Positions 7,895-17,932 are shown, counted from the first letter of the stretch. The stretch is 64,000 nt of DNA from DATGLG01 sp035294245 (GCA_035294245.1 DATGLG010000073.1:62001-126000), one strand, 5' to 3'. Notes: generated from the letters alone by a model not told the origin. Numbers and translations: made by a program.

Positions 7895-8905
7895 TCAGGC
7901 AGCCATTCGGATGACCGAGCTGTCTTTCGCTATGAACACGACACTCATGGGCTTCAGCGCGCCGACAATGGTCTGAACGGCCGCATGTGGCAGGACCGAT
8001 AAGGCAACGGAAAGCCCATCCGCCGTAGTGGCCAGCGGCGTGATCACGGAAACGCTCAGGTAGCGGTTTGCGCACCGTCCCGTACTCGGGTCGAAGATGT
8101 GGTTGAAGCGCCCCTCGGCGTCGAATTGCGTGCCATATCCGCCCGAGGTGCCCATCGCTCCGCCCGACAGCTCGACCGTCTTGATCGAGCGGCCGGGCCG
8201 CCTTGGATCTTCGATTCCGACCTTCCAGGGCGTGCCATCGGCTCGAGGCCCCAAAGCCCGAATCTCGTCGAGATCGACGAGCACGTGTTCCAAGCCATTC
8301 TCCGCGAGGAGATCCGCGACGCGGTCCGTGATGTAACCCTGGGCGATGCCATTCAGCGTGACCGCCATTCTCGGGAGCGTCATGGCGATCCTGTCGACAT
8401 CGACCGAAATGTTCCGGTAGCCAACCAGCTGGCGAACCCTATCGATCGATTCGGCGGAGGGGCCATTCGGATCGGCGTTGGGTTCCCTGAAATGCTCCTC
8501 ATAGAGACGCCAGAGCGGCTGCACGGTGACATCGAACGCGCCACCGGTTAGCGCTCCATAATGCTGGCTCAAAGCGAGGAGGCGCACCAAATCAAAGGGA
8601 GGATTTCGCAGCTCGCCTTCGCGATTGAGAATCGATAGCGCCGAATCCTCTCTGTACAGGCTGAATACCTGCTCGAGCCGCGCGATCTCGGCGAGCGCGA
8701 GCCGGATCAGCCGATCCGCTTCGCTGCGGTCGGAATGATAGATGAGGATCTCCGCCTTGGCGCCGAGCGCCGTGCCTCGCCAACTGCGAAGGGGAACCTC
8801 GCCCGCAGCTTCCGCGAGCGCTGCGCGGGTAGCGAATGGCATGAGCGTCGCGCCCGCAGCAGCGATCCTCAGAAAGCGCCGGCGGCTCATTGACGGTCGA
8901 ATCAT
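7895..8905 (-). CDS. nosX: NosX, ApbE-family FAD:protein FMN transferase
   Basis: This 336-residue periplasmic protein attaches FMN covalently to a threonine of NosR, which is needed for N2O reductase maturation and electron supply. A Tat signal is clear at the N-terminus (SRRRFLRIAAAGATL, cleavage near AALA). ApbE-family motifs follow: GGAFDVTVQPLW, TLNGIAQGYITDRVAD, and the GGAMGTSGGYGTQF block. The gene is last in nosRZDFYLX and its start overlaps the nosL stop by four bases. Its placement with nosR, its substrate, makes NosX rather than a generic ApbE the right name. Confidence 0.94.
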   Translation of the reverse strand: MIRPSMSRRRFLRIAAAGATLMPFATRAALAEAAGEVPLRSWRGTALGAKAEILIYHSDRSEADRLIRLALAEIARLEQVFSLYREDSALSILNREGELRNPPFDLVRLLALSQHYGALTGGAFDVTVQPLWRLYEEHFREPNADPNGPSAESIDRVRQLVGYRNISVDVDRIAMTLPRMAVTLNGIAQGYITDRVADLLAENGLEHVLVDLDEIRALGPRADGTPWKVGIEDPRRPGRSIKTVELSGGAMGTSGGYGTQFDAEGRFNHIFDPSTGRCANRYLSVSVITPLATTADGLSVALSVLPHAAVQTIVGALKPMSVVFIAKDSSVIRMAA

Positions 8906-9456
8906 GATGGTTCTCCTTGTCCGCCGGGAGAAGGGCCTCGCGAGGGATTGCCCGCGCCCTCGCCCAGGATGTAGTCGTCGGGAATTTCCGCGAAGGCGGC
9001 GATCCTGCCGCCATAGCGCGCGACGAACCGCTCGGCGGCTGTCTTCTCCGCAAAGGGCACGGCTTCCGCGGTACCCATGCCGCTTTCCCGACGACTTCCG
9101 ATGACGTACCAGGCCTTGCGCGCCTCGACCCAGGCGCCCGGCTCGGGCTTGTCCCAGCTCGCTTTGCCCATGTCATTCACGTAGGCAGCGGCAATGTCCT
9201 TCGGCTCTTCGGGAAGCAGCATGAACGCGATGGTGTCGCGCGCCGAGCCGAACCACAGGGGCTTCCCCTGCCCTTTGAGGAAGATCTGCCCCTTCGGGCC
9301 CGGATGATCGAGCACGGCCATGCCGCAGAAGGCAGCGACCGAGGCTCCCGTCGGCTCCTGGGGCGAGATGGCGGTTGCCTTCTCCTCCTTACAACCGGCG
9401 AGGAGCAGGGTCGCTGCGAGGACGAAGGCAACGAAGGACTTATGAGCGGCTCTCAC
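8902..9456 (-). CDS. nosL: NosL, copper chaperone lipoprotein for N2O reductase
   Basis: This is a 184-residue outer-membrane or periplasmic lipoprotein. The signal peptide ends in a lipobox, LLLAGC, at about residue 18-22. The Cu(I)-binding segment FCGMAVLDHPGPKGQIF carries the Cys-x-Met pair conserved in NosL. NosL delivers copper to the CuZ site of NosZ together with the NosDFY complex. The stop overlaps nosX by four bases, and its start overlaps the nosY stop by four bases. The length is typical for the family. Confidence 0.94.
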   Translation of the reverse strand: MRAAHKSFVAFVLAATLLLAGCKEEKATAISPQEPTGASVAAFCGMAVLDHPGPKGQIFLKGQGKPLWFGSARDTIAFMLLPEEPKDIAAAYVNDMGKASWDKPEPGAWVEARKAWYVIGSRRESGMGTAEAVPFAEKTAAERFVARYGGRIAAFAEIPDDYILGEGAGNPSRGPSPGGQGEPS

Positions 9457-10274
9457 AGCTCCCTCCGGCGGAACAGCGCGGCGGCGGCGGCGAGCGGCAG
9501 CAGCACCCAGAGCGAGAGGATCGCGACGAGAACCCCGCGCGGCACATGGGCCTCGCCGCTGAGACCTGCCAGCCCGGCGAATTGGCTCACCTTGGGGAAA
9601 CCCGCGAGATTGAAAAGGCGGTAGGCATCGGTAGGGTTGGCGAGAAGCAGGGCCGAGAAGAGCGCGGTTCCGATATGCCGGCCCTTATCGGCAACGAGAG
9701 CGCCAAGCAGCGCGAGATCATAGAGCAGCACAAAAGCTAGCCACAGTACTACCGCAATACCGGCGGCCGTAGCGCGCTCCCGCACGAGCGCGCTGACGAG
9801 ATAGCCGAGGGCCAGGAAGGCGCAGCCGAGCAAAACCGAGGAAAGCGTCATTGAGGCGAAGGCCTCCCAGCTCTCCGCGTCGCTACTGCTGATAAGGGCG
9901 AGGCCGGCGGCGCCATAGCCGACGATTGCCGCGAAGGCAAGGATCGCCCCATGGCCGAGAAACTTGCCGAGGACCACTTGGCTCCGCTGCACCGGATAGG
10001 TGAGGAGAAGGAGCATCGTTCCTCGCTCCATCTCGCCGGCGATGGCGTCGTAGGAGAGCATGAGGGCGATGAGCGGGACGAGATAGATCGTCAAGCTGGA
10101 GAGGCCGACGACGGCAACGGCGAGGCGATCGACCCCGACGGTGCCCACCGGTGCGCTACCGAGAAAGGTTAGCGAGAGGGAGAGCCCGCCGAGCAGCAGG
10201 GTCGCTGCAATAACCCACCGATTGCGCAGCCCGTCGCGGATCTCCTTGCCGGCGATGATGAGAACCTGCTTCAT
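9453..10274 (-). CDS. nosY: NosY, ABC transporter permease of the NosDFY complex
   Basis: This 273-residue integral membrane protein has about six transmembrane helices (for example VIAATLLLGGLSLSLTFLG near the N-terminus). It belongs to the ABC-2-type permeases and begins with MKQVLIIAGKEIRDGLRNRW, the usual cytoplasmic coupling helix. NosY forms the membrane part of the NosDFY complex with NosF (ATPase) and NosD (periplasmic), which assembles the copper-sulfur CuZ site of NosZ. It overlaps nosF upstream and nosL downstream by four bases each. Confidence 0.94.
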   Translation of the reverse strand: MKQVLIIAGKEIRDGLRNRWVIAATLLLGGLSLSLTFLGSAPVGTVGVDRLAVAVVGLSSLTIYLVPLIALMLSYDAIAGEMERGTMLLLLTYPVQRSQVVLGKFLGHGAILAFAAIVGYGAAGLALISSSDAESWEAFASMTLSSVLLGCAFLALGYLVSALVRERATAAGIAVVLWLAFVLLYDLALLGALVADKGRHIGTALFSALLLANPTDAYRLFNLAGFPKVSQFAGLAGLSGEAHVPRGVLVAILSLWVLLPLAAAAALFRRREL

Positions 10275-11194
10275 GCTCTGCCCTCGATTCCGGTGAAATG
10301 GGCGAAGACCTCGTCGAGCCCCGGCGAGGCGATCTCGATGTCGTCGATGAGTGCCGCAACACTCTCGATGCGGCGAAGCAAGGCGAGCTTCTCCTCGAGG
10401 GGACAGACGAGCTCGACGGAACGGTCATTGACGCGCGCGAGCTTCGTGCCGACCTCGATAACCGTGGCGACCCTCGCAGCCTGGCCGGCCGGGACGGAGA
10501 TACGGACCCTGGCGGCGAGGCGCGCCGCGCGGCTGAGCTCGGCGAGTGAGCCATGGGCGACGAGGCGCCCACCATTGACGATGGCGACTCGGTCGGTGCG
10601 GGCGGCAAGCTCGGTGAGGGCGTGGGAGGAGAGCAGGACAGTCGTGCCCCGCGCGGTGAATTCGTGGAGCAGGTCGTAGAAGCTGTGCCGGAATACGGGA
10701 TCGAGCCCTGTGGTCGGCTCGTCAAGGAGGAGAAGCCGTGGGCGCCCGAGTAGAGCCTGGGCGAGGCCAAGGCGTTGGCGCATGCCCTTGGAATAGGTCT
10801 TCACGCGCTTGTCCGCAGCCGCGGTGAGGCCAACGCGATCGAGAAGCTCCTCGTTTCGGGAGACGGGCTCACTCTTGAGCCTGGCATAGAAGGCGAGCGC
10901 CTCCCGCCCGGTCATGGCATCGTGGAAGGTGATGCTCTCGGGGAGGAAGCCGATTACGCGCCCGAGCTCGCGCGCGCGCGCCTCCGCGGGATCGACGCCG
11001 AGCACGCGCACCTCGCCTTTGCTGGGACGAATGAGGCCGAGAGAGAGCTTCATGAGCGTGGTCTTGCCGGCGCCGTTATGCCCGATGAGGGCGAGGCATT
11101 CGCCGGGCTCGACGGCGAGGCTCACATCGCCGAGGGCCGTCTGCGCACCGTACCGCTTCGTCACGTGGCTAAACGCGATGGCGGGCGCCGTCAT
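10271..11194 (-). CDS. nosF: NosF, ABC transporter ATP-binding protein of NosDFY
   Basis: This 307-residue cytoplasmic ATPase energises the NosDFY complex. It shows Walker A (GHNGAGKTTLMK at about 38-49), the ABC signature (YSKGMRQRLGLAQAL at about 133-147), Walker B (LLLLDEPTTGLDP) and the switch His (SSHALTEL). The C-terminal 80 residues form the extra domain seen in NosF-type ATPases. Its start overlaps the nosD stop by four bases. It is fully intact. Confidence 0.95.
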   Translation of the reverse strand: MTAPAIAFSHVTKRYGAQTALGDVSLAVEPGECLALIGHNGAGKTTLMKLSLGLIRPSKGEVRVLGVDPAEARARELGRVIGFLPESITFHDAMTGREALAFYARLKSEPVSRNEELLDRVGLTAAADKRVKTYSKGMRQRLGLAQALLGRPRLLLLDEPTTGLDPVFRHSFYDLLHEFTARGTTVLLSSHALTELAARTDRVAIVNGGRLVAHGSLAELSRAARLAARVRISVPAGQAARVATVIEVGTKLARVNDRSVELVCPLEEKLALLRRIESVAALIDDIEIASPGLDEVFAHFTGIEGRA

Positions 11195-12504
11195 CTCCGT
11201 TCTCCTTGCTGGACGGCACTGGCCCTGGCGGCGAGCGGCGCAGGTGGTGGCTGCATCAGCGGGGCGCTGTCGATGACGCCGCCGGGATGCAGGCCTGGGA
11301 ACTGCGCCTCCGCGAAGCGCAGGAGCTGAAGCGCCGGGCTGGTGAGCAGCAGCTTCGCCATGGGATGAGCCCAGACGACCTCGTCGACAACGTCGTTGGG
11401 GCGATAGGCCGTGTTGGCGATGCCGTCACCGTCGAGGTCGAGGCCGGGATTGTCGCTCCAGTAATTGCCGCGCCCATTGGCCGACCACTCCACCCAGCGC
11501 GTGCCGACATATTTCACCTGGGTCTGGTTGGCAATGAAGGCGTTCTCCGAGACGGTGTTGCGCTCGGAGCCCGCGGTGAAATGGATGCCGATAGGGCAGC
11601 CCTCGAAGTGATTGCCGCGCAGGGTGTTCTTGTTCGAATTGTAGATGAAGACGCACTGGGTGGCGCCGCGATAGACGGCGTTGCCCTCGACCACGGAATC
11701 GTTTGCATAATTGAGGAGGATGCCCTGGTCGCGGTCGCCGTCGGAAAGATTGCCGCGCACGGTGAGGCCACGGGAATACATAAGAGCATAACCGGCAAAA
11801 TTGCCGGTGGAGACGTTGCCGCTTACCTCGCTATCGTTCGTGTACATATAATGCACGGCGATGCGCACGCCGTGGAAACGGTTACCGCTGAAGACGTCGT
11901 CGTGGCTCGTGGTGACGAAGATGCCATCGCGTCCCAAGGTGAAATCATTGTCGAGGATGCGGGCGCCGGGGCTGTTCCAGATGGAGATGCCGTCGCCGCG
12001 CTCGGTGATATGGGCGTCCCGGCGACCGATAATCGTGTTGTTGCGCACGAGGGCGTTGCTCACGCCGACGAGGTAGATGCCGAAGAGGTTGCCTTCGAGG
12101 CGGTTGCCCTCGATACGCACATTCGAGGCACTGCGCTGGACGAGGATACCGGAATTTCGCGCCGAGAGGTCGCTGCCGGAGCCCCGGATCACGAGGTCGG
12201 AAATGATCACGCCGGGTGCGAGAACGGTCACGACCGAGCCCGTTCCGCTTCCCTCGAGGACGGCACCGGGTACGCCGGAAAGTGTCACCGGCTTGTCGAG
12301 AATGATATCGCCGCGATGGATGCCCGGCGCAAGGGCCAGGATGTCGCCCGGCTGCGCCGCGGCAAGCACCGCCTGGAGCCGACCGTCCTCGGCCGGCACC
12401 GCGACGGTCGCCGCCTCGGCGGCAGCACCGGTGAGAAGGACAGCCGCGGCCAGGAACGCCCCGGCCGCGACTGCCTTCAGCCCCCTGGTACGGGCTCTTC
12501 TCAT
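11191..12504 (-). CDS. nosD: NosD, periplasmic copper-processing protein (CASH beta-helix)
   Basis: This 437-residue exported protein has a signal peptide ([20 protein letters not shown]...) and then a right-handed beta-helix of CASH/NosD repeats. The repeats are evident in the recurring pattern N-x-I/V-x-G-N (IEGNRLEGN, VRNNTIIG, VSGNVSTGN, VRGNLSDG, VEGNAVYRG). NosD receives copper from NosL and, with NosF and NosY, builds the CuZ centre of NosZ. The ATG at 12504 shares its A with the nosZ stop (TGATG). A longer frame to 12861 exists but lies inside nosZ, so it is not used. Confidence 0.95.
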   Translation of the reverse strand: MRRARTRGLKAVAAGAFLAAAVLLTGAAAEAATVAVPAEDGRLQAVLAAAQPGDILALAPGIHRGDIILDKPVTLSGVPGAVLEGSGTGSVVTVLAPGVIISDLVIRGSGSDLSARNSGILVQRSASNVRIEGNRLEGNLFGIYLVGVSNALVRNNTIIGRRDAHITERGDGISIWNSPGARILDNDFTLGRDGIFVTTSHDDVFSGNRFHGVRIAVHYMYTNDSEVSGNVSTGNFAGYALMYSRGLTVRGNLSDGDRDQGILLNYANDSVVEGNAVYRGATQCVFIYNSNKNTLRGNHFEGCPIGIHFTAGSERNTVSENAFIANQTQVKYVGTRWVEWSANGRGNYWSDNPGLDLDGDGIANTAYRPNDVVDEVVWAHPMAKLLLTSPALQLLRFAEAQFPGLHPGGVIDSAPLMQPPPAPLAARASAVQQGERR

Positions 12505-14426
12505 CACACCGACTTCGGCTTCACCAGCATGCGGCCGCGCATCTCCATGTGGAGGGCGTGACAGAACCACTGGCAGTAGTACCAATAGACGCCGGGACGA
12601 TCCGCGACGAAGGTCACCGAGCTCGTCTGCTGCGGCCCGATCTCCATCGCCACGCCATAACCGGCAATCGTGAAGCCGTGGGTGAGGTTCACGATGTCGT
12701 CCATGTTGGTGAGAAAGACCGTGACCTCGTCGCCCTGGCTCACCTCGAAATAATCGAGGCTGTATTTCGGCGCATTGGAGTGCATGTAGACGCGCACCTT
12801 GCCGCCGTCGCGGATGACATTGGCGGCTTCCTCGAGCTTGACGCCGTCCTTCTCCGCCCAATTCCGCGCATCCTCAAAATAGGGGTCGTTGCGGTCCCAG
12901 ATCTCTCGCGGCTTCAGAAGCGAGGCGCGGATGATCTCCGCGTCATGAGGCTCGGCATAGGTCGAGTCGTCATGAACGATCTTCATCTCGTCGCCGGAGA
13001 TGTCGATGAGCTGGTCATTGTTGGGCTTCGAGATTCCGACATTGAGGAAGCGATCTTTGGAAAACTTGTTCAAGGACACCAACCACTTGCCATCCGCCTC
13101 GAGGGATTCGCCCATCGAGGTATGGTTGTGACCGGGCTGGTAGTGGACGTCGAGCTTCTGCACGATGGGATCGATCTTCTCGCCCTTGAAGGCGCGCTTC
13201 GCCTTCTCGATGTTCCACTTCACGATCTGGCTGTCGATGAAAAGAGTTGTGTAGGCGTTGCCGCGCCCATCGAAGGCCGTGTGGAGCGGCCCCAATCCGA
13301 GCTCCGGCTCCGCCACCACGACATCGCGCGGCTTGATCTTGTCGTCGAAGAGCGCGTCGAACTTGGTCACGTCCATTACCGTCACCGTCGGCGAAAGCTT
13401 GCCATTGGCGACGACATGCTGCTTATCGGGGGCGGTGTTGATGCCGTGGGGGCTCTTCGGGACGGGGACGTACCGGGTATATTTCGAGCCGTGCCGCCCG
13501 TCGATCACGGGCACGCCCTGCATCTCCTTGTAGTCGCCCTTCTTCACCGCCTCCTCGATGCGCTTGATGTTGAAGATGACGACCCAGTCCTGCTCCTTGT
13601 CGGTCATCTCCTCGAGGGTGGTGCCCTTGCCGGAATTGTAGCAGGTCGAGAAGGCGTACTTGCCCTGGTAGTCGGCATCGGTATTGTCGAGATTGCCGTC
13701 GACCAGGACCTGCCAGGCTACTTTCATTGTGTCGCCGTCGACGGCGGTATAGACCGAGAAGTACTTCTTGGGGTCGGCGAGGTCCGTGCCATCGTTCTGC
13801 AGCGGGATCTGGAACTCGCCGTTGCAGAAGACATAGCCGGTGCGGGGATATTTCTGCAGACGCGTGCCGTGGATCGCCTGAGCGTTCGGGATCTCGACGA
13901 TCTTGTCCGTCTTCATGATGTCAAGGCGGATGCGCGCGAGGCGGGTATTCGCCTTGTCGTTGATGAAGAGGTAGCGCCCGTCATGCTTACCTTCGGTGAA
14001 GGAGACATGGGGGTGGTGGCAGTCGCCGTTGAGGAAAACGCCGCCGCGGCTCTCGAGATACTTCTTCGTCGCCGGCAGCAGGCCTTCGGTGAGCACCTTG
14101 CGGCTCTCATTTGTCTGGCCGTAGCCCGAGGCGCTGCAGCGGTGGAAGACGGGAATCCGCATAAGCTCGCGCATCGATGGAATGCCAAGAATGCGCACCT
14201 CGCCCGACTGGCCGCCGCTCCAGAAGCCGTAATACTCATCGAGATCGCCGGGAGCCACCTCGTATTTGTTCTTACCCTGGGCCCGCGCAGGATGGGCGCC
14301 GATGAGTGCCGTCATCCCCGCGGCTCCTACCGCTCCGCTCGCTCCTGCAAGGGTGGCGAGCTTCGCTGTCGTGCCTAACAACGACCGGCGCGTCACGCCC
14401 AAATCGTCGCCCTTTTTATCGCTCAT
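12504..14426 (-). CDS. nosZ: NosZ, nitrous oxide reductase (clade I, Tat-exported)
   Basis: NosZ reduces N2O to N2 in the periplasm. The 640-residue protein starts with a Tat signal ([18 protein letters not shown]; cleavage near AHPARA), which marks clade I rather than the Sec-exported clade II. The seven-bladed propeller contains the histidines for CuZ, such as those in [13 protein letters not shown] and GHNHTSMGE. The CuA domain at the C-terminus is intact, with both cysteines, His and Met in [17 protein letters not shown]. It is followed directly by nosD and preceded by nosR with a 45-base gap. All accessory genes nosRDFYLX are present, so an active enzyme is expected. Confidence 0.97.
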   Translation of the reverse strand: MSDKKGDDLGVTRRSLLGTTAKLATLAGASGAVGAAGMTALIGAHPARAQGKNKYEVAPGDLDEYYGFWSGGQSGEVRILGIPSMRELMRIPVFHRCSASGYGQTNESRKVLTEGLLPATKKYLESRGGVFLNGDCHHPHVSFTEGKHDGRYLFINDKANTRLARIRLDIMKTDKIVEIPNAQAIHGTRLQKYPRTGYVFCNGEFQIPLQNDGTDLADPKKYFSVYTAVDGDTMKVAWQVLVDGNLDNTDADYQGKYAFSTCYNSGKGTTLEEMTDKEQDWVVIFNIKRIEEAVKKGDYKEMQGVPVIDGRHGSKYTRYVPVPKSPHGINTAPDKQHVVANGKLSPTVTVMDVTKFDALFDDKIKPRDVVVAEPELGLGPLHTAFDGRGNAYTTLFIDSQIVKWNIEKAKRAFKGEKIDPIVQKLDVHYQPGHNHTSMGESLEADGKWLVSLNKFSKDRFLNVGISKPNNDQLIDISGDEMKIVHDDSTYAEPHDAEIIRASLLKPREIWDRNDPYFEDARNWAEKDGVKLEEAANVIRDGGKVRVYMHSNAPKYSLDYFEVSQGDEVTVFLTNMDDIVNLTHGFTIAGYGVAMEIGPQQTSSVTFVADRPGVYWYYCQWFCHALHMEMRGRMLVKPKSV

Positions 14427-14471
14427 GGTGATGTCCTTTCCTGCGTTAGAGCCAATTCTGCAACCCGCTGC

Positions 14472-16766
14472 TTAGACCTCGGTCTTCTGTTTCTTGTTCT
14501 TAAGGGCGCTCGCTACCGAGCGTGCTGTTTCGGCTCCCGGAGGGAGCATCGATTTCGATTGCAGTGCGTACCAGCGCTCCTTCTTGAGGCGGCGCTGGAT
14601 CATCGGCGGGCATTTGTGATCGTCGTAATAGAGCACCTGGCAGTAGAGGCAGTAATGGCACTCATGCGGGTTGATCCGCCCATCGGGGTGGATGGCCTGC
14701 ACGATGCAGTCACGAGCGCAACGCTGACACGGCGAGCCGCATTCCTTGTGCCGCTTCAACCAGTCAAACATGCGCAGCCGGCCAGGAATGGCGAGGGCGG
14801 CGCCAAGAGGACAGAGGTAGCGGCAGAAGAAGCGCTCAATGAAGAGGCTCGCGGCGAGGAGCAGCCCGCCGTAGAGCACATAAGGCCATTCGCGGTCGAA
14901 GAAGAGCACGATGACGGTCTTGAAGGGCTCCGCCTCGGCGAGCTTCTCCGCAAGAGCCATATTGCCGAGCGAGGTGCCAAAGATGACAAGGAAGATGATG
15001 TATTTGATCGGCCAGAGGCGCTCGTTGAGAGCCCAGGGCACCTTAATCTGAGGAATGCGCAGGAGGCGCGCTGCCTCGCTCAGGAGCTCCTGAAGCGCAC
15101 CAAACGGGCAGAGCCAGCCGCAGAAGGCGCCGCGGCCCCAGAAAAGAAGCGATGCCGCGACTGAAAACCAAAGAACGAAGATCAACGGCGCCAGCAGGAA
15201 AACTTCCCAGCGGAAACCGCCAAGGAGCACATTGGCGAAGGTTATGACGTTAACGACCGAGAGTTGCGCGTGGGCATAGCCGCCGATGAAGACGACGGTG
15301 AAGAGGAGGAACCCGATGCGCAACCCCTTGGTCAGACGCGGGCGGCGGACGATTAAATCCTGAAAGAAGAAGATGAAGGTGAGGACGCCGAGAGCCGTAA
15401 AGAGGATCGCGATGTCGACGACGTGCTGGCGCCAGATCTTTTGCCACAAGGGCTCGCCGCCGTTGCCGCTCGCCTTGACCGTCGACACCTGCGGCGGTGC
15501 GCCGATTGCCAGGGCCGCTTGCACGGCAGCTGGAGCCGGCGCCTCTGCGGCCTCAGCGGATTTCAGGTATTTCTGCGGCAAGGTATAGCCGAGGTCGAAA
15601 TTGAGGAAGGCCTTGTCGAGCGCGCCGATCTGGCGCTGCACGAGAAGCTGGAGCCGCCAGGGTTGCGACGGATCGAGAGGAGTCTCCTCGGGAACGACGA
15701 AGATCCCAATCTCGGAAAAGTGCTTCGCGCTCGCCGCGGCGATCTCTCCGATCCGTCGATAGTCGTGGTCGCGAAAGCGAATGACCTCGTCTCCCTGGAC
15801 GATGCGGATGCGGTCGAAGACGCCGCCGCGGACATAGCCCGAGCCCTTGAAGGAGTAGCGGCCCTCGCCGGCGATAAGGAGCGCCTGCTGTCCCGGACGC
15901 AGCTCCTTGGCAAGCTGATCGTAGACCTCGGCACCAAGAAGGCTGCGCCCGATTGAGGGTGCGCTGACGAGGGCAGCGTAGAGGTCGATAAAGGTCGCGT
16001 TCGGATCGCCGGGCTCCAGCCGCGCCGCCGCGGACTCGTTGCCCGAGCGCTTAAAGGCATCGTTAACCTCACCGACGCTCAGATGAAGTCGCCGAACCGA
16101 TCCGTCGCCGAGAAGCGTGGGCCAGTCCTCGATGTTCGCCTTCGCCATGTCGATGGCGGCATGAGTCGAGCGCGTGACCTTGGTCGCCGCGCCAGCCGCA
16201 GCGACGGAAGCCGCCCCCTCGAGTCCTCGAGAGAGGGCGAAGTCATGGACGGCGTGGTCGATGCTGTCGGCGATAATCATCACCGTCACGGTGGCGCCGC
16301 TGATGACGGCGACGCTCGACGGTCTATCGACGGCGACGGTCGCCGGTTGAAGGGGATTGGTACCAATATAAGAAGCGATGAAATCCGTGACGCGCTTCTC
16401 GGGAATCCCGATGAGGACGATCGGCTCGTGATGCTCGACAAGCTTTGCGCCGGTGATCGCACCCCTCGTATCGATCCCAAGCAATATCTCGATCGGCTTG
16501 CCCGAATAGCCGGTCGCGTCGGCGAAGTCCGAGTTGAGGAAAACATAACCGACGAGGTCGTCGCCTTTATATGCGGCAACAGCCGGAGGGCGACCTTCGA
16601 CGGGACCGAATTTATCCGCTCCAGGGAAGAGCTCCTGGGGCGGTGTCTGCTGAAGAAACGCAGCCAGTCGGCTCTCGGCATGAACCACGGAAGGGAGAAT
16701 GCACGCGAGCAATAACAGGAGCGCGGCCGCGTAGGAAATGCGAGCATAATTGCGCGCTCCTGACAT
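14472..16766 (-). CDS. nosR: NosR, membrane flavo-iron-sulfur protein for nosZ expression and electron transfer
   Basis: NosR is a polytopic protein with a periplasmic FMN-binding domain, a central membrane part and a cytoplasmic C-terminus with two [4Fe-4S] clusters. Here a signal/TM segment (ISYAAALLLLLACILPSVVHA) is followed by an FMN_bind-type domain (the flavinylated Thr motif is in VISGATVTVMI). Several TM helices follow after about residue 445, then Cys-rich runs (CGWLCPFG, CRYLCPLG, CQRCARDC, CHYCLYC). Frames open up to 16850. I prefer the ATG at 16766 because an FNR box at 16889-16902 would place transcription near 16854; 16814 is another option. None has a strong Shine-Dalgarno. First gene of the nos operon. 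Confidence 0.92.
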   Translation of the reverse strand: MSGARNYARISYAAALLLLLACILPSVVHAESRLAAFLQQTPPQELFPGADKFGPVEGRPPAVAAYKGDDLVGYVFLNSDFADATGYSGKPIEILLGIDTRGAITGAKLVEHHEPIVLIGIPEKRVTDFIASYIGTNPLQPATVAVDRPSSVAVISGATVTVMIIADSIDHAVHDFALSRGLEGAASVAAAGAATKVTRSTHAAIDMAKANIEDWPTLLGDGSVRRLHLSVGEVNDAFKRSGNESAAARLEPGDPNATFIDLYAALVSAPSIGRSLLGAEVYDQLAKELRPGQQALLIAGEGRYSFKGSGYVRGGVFDRIRIVQGDEVIRFRDHDYRRIGEIAAASAKHFSEIGIFVVPEETPLDPSQPWRLQLLVQRQIGALDKAFLNFDLGYTLPQKYLKSAEAAEAPAPAAVQAALAIGAPPQVSTVKASGNGGEPLWQKIWRQHVVDIAILFTALGVLTFIFFFQDLIVRRPRLTKGLRIGFLLFTVVFIGGYAHAQLSVVNVITFANVLLGGFRWEVFLLAPLIFVLWFSVAASLLFWGRGAFCGWLCPFGALQELLSEAARLLRIPQIKVPWALNERLWPIKYIIFLVIFGTSLGNMALAEKLAEAEPFKTVIVLFFDREWPYVLYGGLLLAASLFIERFFCRYLCPLGAALAIPGRLRMFDWLKRHKECGSPCQRCARDCIVQAIHPDGRINPHECHYCLYCQVLYYDDHKCPPMIQRRLKKERWYALQSKSMLPPGAETARSVASALKNKKQKTEV

Positions 16767-16888
16767 CTTCTGCGATGTTGTAAACACCTTCACGTCCAGC
16801 CCTCTGACGACCATGCGGATTTCTGCAGATGCGGCACCCTGAATGGCCAAATCGCGCCGGACTTTATTCGCTTCTTCCTGACCTCTCT

Positions 16889-16902
16889 TTGACCGAGATC
16901 AA
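16889..16902. promoter_or_regulatory. FNR box between nosR and the ferritin-like gene
   Basis: TTGACCGAGATCAA fits TTGAY-N4-RTCAA exactly. It lies between the divergent nosR operon and the gene starting at 16961 (centre about 65 bases upstream of the latter). It is well placed to activate either or both. Confidence 0.8.
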
Positions 16903-16960
16903 TGCGACGGGCGGAATCCGCCATAAATTGGTTGTGTTCCTGACGATAAGCCGAGCGGCT

Positions 16961-17932
16961 ATGGCTGAAAGGCAGACGCCATTCCAAGGCTCCATCAAGG
17001 GGGTCAAGAGCCCCCGCTATTTGTTCGGATTTGCACTATTGGTCGCCGAGCAGTCTCGGCGCCGCTATCAGACGCTCGCGGAGATCCTCGAAGCTCACCT
17101 CAACGAACCGGCCGCCGATGTCTTCTTACGCCTCGCCGCGGAAGAGGAGACGGTCGCGGCCTCGCTCCGAACGCTCGCACGCAGTGCAAGCATCGAGCCT
17201 GTAGACCCCGAAGGGTTCGACTGGGTATCCCGGCAAGGGCTTCCGGAGGAGGCTTTAGCGGAGACCCGTGGCCCGTGGCTGATGACCCCTTATGACGTCT
17301 ATGCGCTCGCCATTCGAAAGCAGGAGCGCTTCTTCGACAACTTGACAGAGCAGGCCGCCGAACTGGTTGATAGCGACGCGAGGATGTGGGCAGAGCGGTT
17401 CGCGCGGAGTGCCTTTGAAAGGCTAGTTCGGCTCCGCCTCCTTCGTCGACGGGCTTATCGCGAGGGAGCGGCGGGTCGGCGGCCGATCCTGATCATTTCC
17501 TCACTTGCCGATTTCCGTCGCGCCGCCTACGCGATTGAAATGGAAAGCTCCCGGCAAGCGGAATTGCTCGCTGCGCGACTTGAGAGGCAGGCCGATGCAG
17601 CGACCCTTGCTCTCTTCCGACATATCGCAGCCGAGGCCAAGGCTCGCGCCGCCTTATTGGTCGAGACCGCGGGCGCGGCGCCCGGCATCCATCCCATCTG
17701 GTGGTTCGCAGCGTCGGCAGAAGTCATTGAAGGGGATACCATTGCTGCGCTGAGATTAGCCCTGCTCCAGGCAGAGGAGCGTTTCGAGGCCTACTCAAGT
17801 ATCGCGACGCACACTGTTGATGAATCGGTAATGGCGGAAGCGCAAACCTTCGCCGAGAACTCTCTTCAAGCCCTCTCGGCACTTGGTAACCGGCTCGTTG
17901 CATTCGTTCCGTGGCCGCCGCGGGAGCGTTAG
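16961..17932 (+). CDS. Ferritin-like repeat protein, divergent from nosR
   Basis: This is a 323-residue soluble, strongly helical protein with no signal peptide. It is built of about four helical-hairpin units that look like halves of ferritin-like (rubrerythrin-type) bundles. The first, at about 17-70, has VAEQSRRRYQTLAE followed by FLRLAAEEETVAASL; others begin near AIRKQERFF, AIEMESSRQAE and LLQAEERFEAY. The ExxxxY and EE-x2-H-like patterns typical of diiron ligands are present, but the His positions are mostly Val or Ala, so metal binding is doubtful. The ATG at 16961 was chosen over 16829 because of the FNR box upstream. Its position beside nosR suggests a role under denitrification; no specific function is known to me. 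Confidence 0.6.
   Translation: MAERQTPFQGSIKGVKSPRYLFGFALLVAEQSRRRYQTLAEILEAHLNEPAADVFLRLAAEEETVAASLRTLARSASIEPVDPEGFDWVSRQGLPEEALAETRGPWLMTPYDVYALAIRKQERFFDNLTEQAAELVDSDARMWAERFARSAFERLVRLRLLRRRAYREGAAGRRPILIISSLADFRRAAYAIEMESSRQAELLAARLERQADAATLALFRHIAAEAKARAALLVETAGAAPGIHPIWWFAASAEVIEGDTIAALRLALLQAEERFEAYSSIATHTVDESVMAEAQTFAENSLQALSALGNRLVAFVPWPPRER

Noticed and set aside
11206..12561. 451-codon open frame on the plus strand
   Set aside because: It is antisense to nosD. The composition is a mirror of the beta-helix repeats.
12549..14378. 609-codon open frame on the plus strand
   Set aside because: It is antisense to nosZ, which has all its metal motifs. The frame shows no family pattern.
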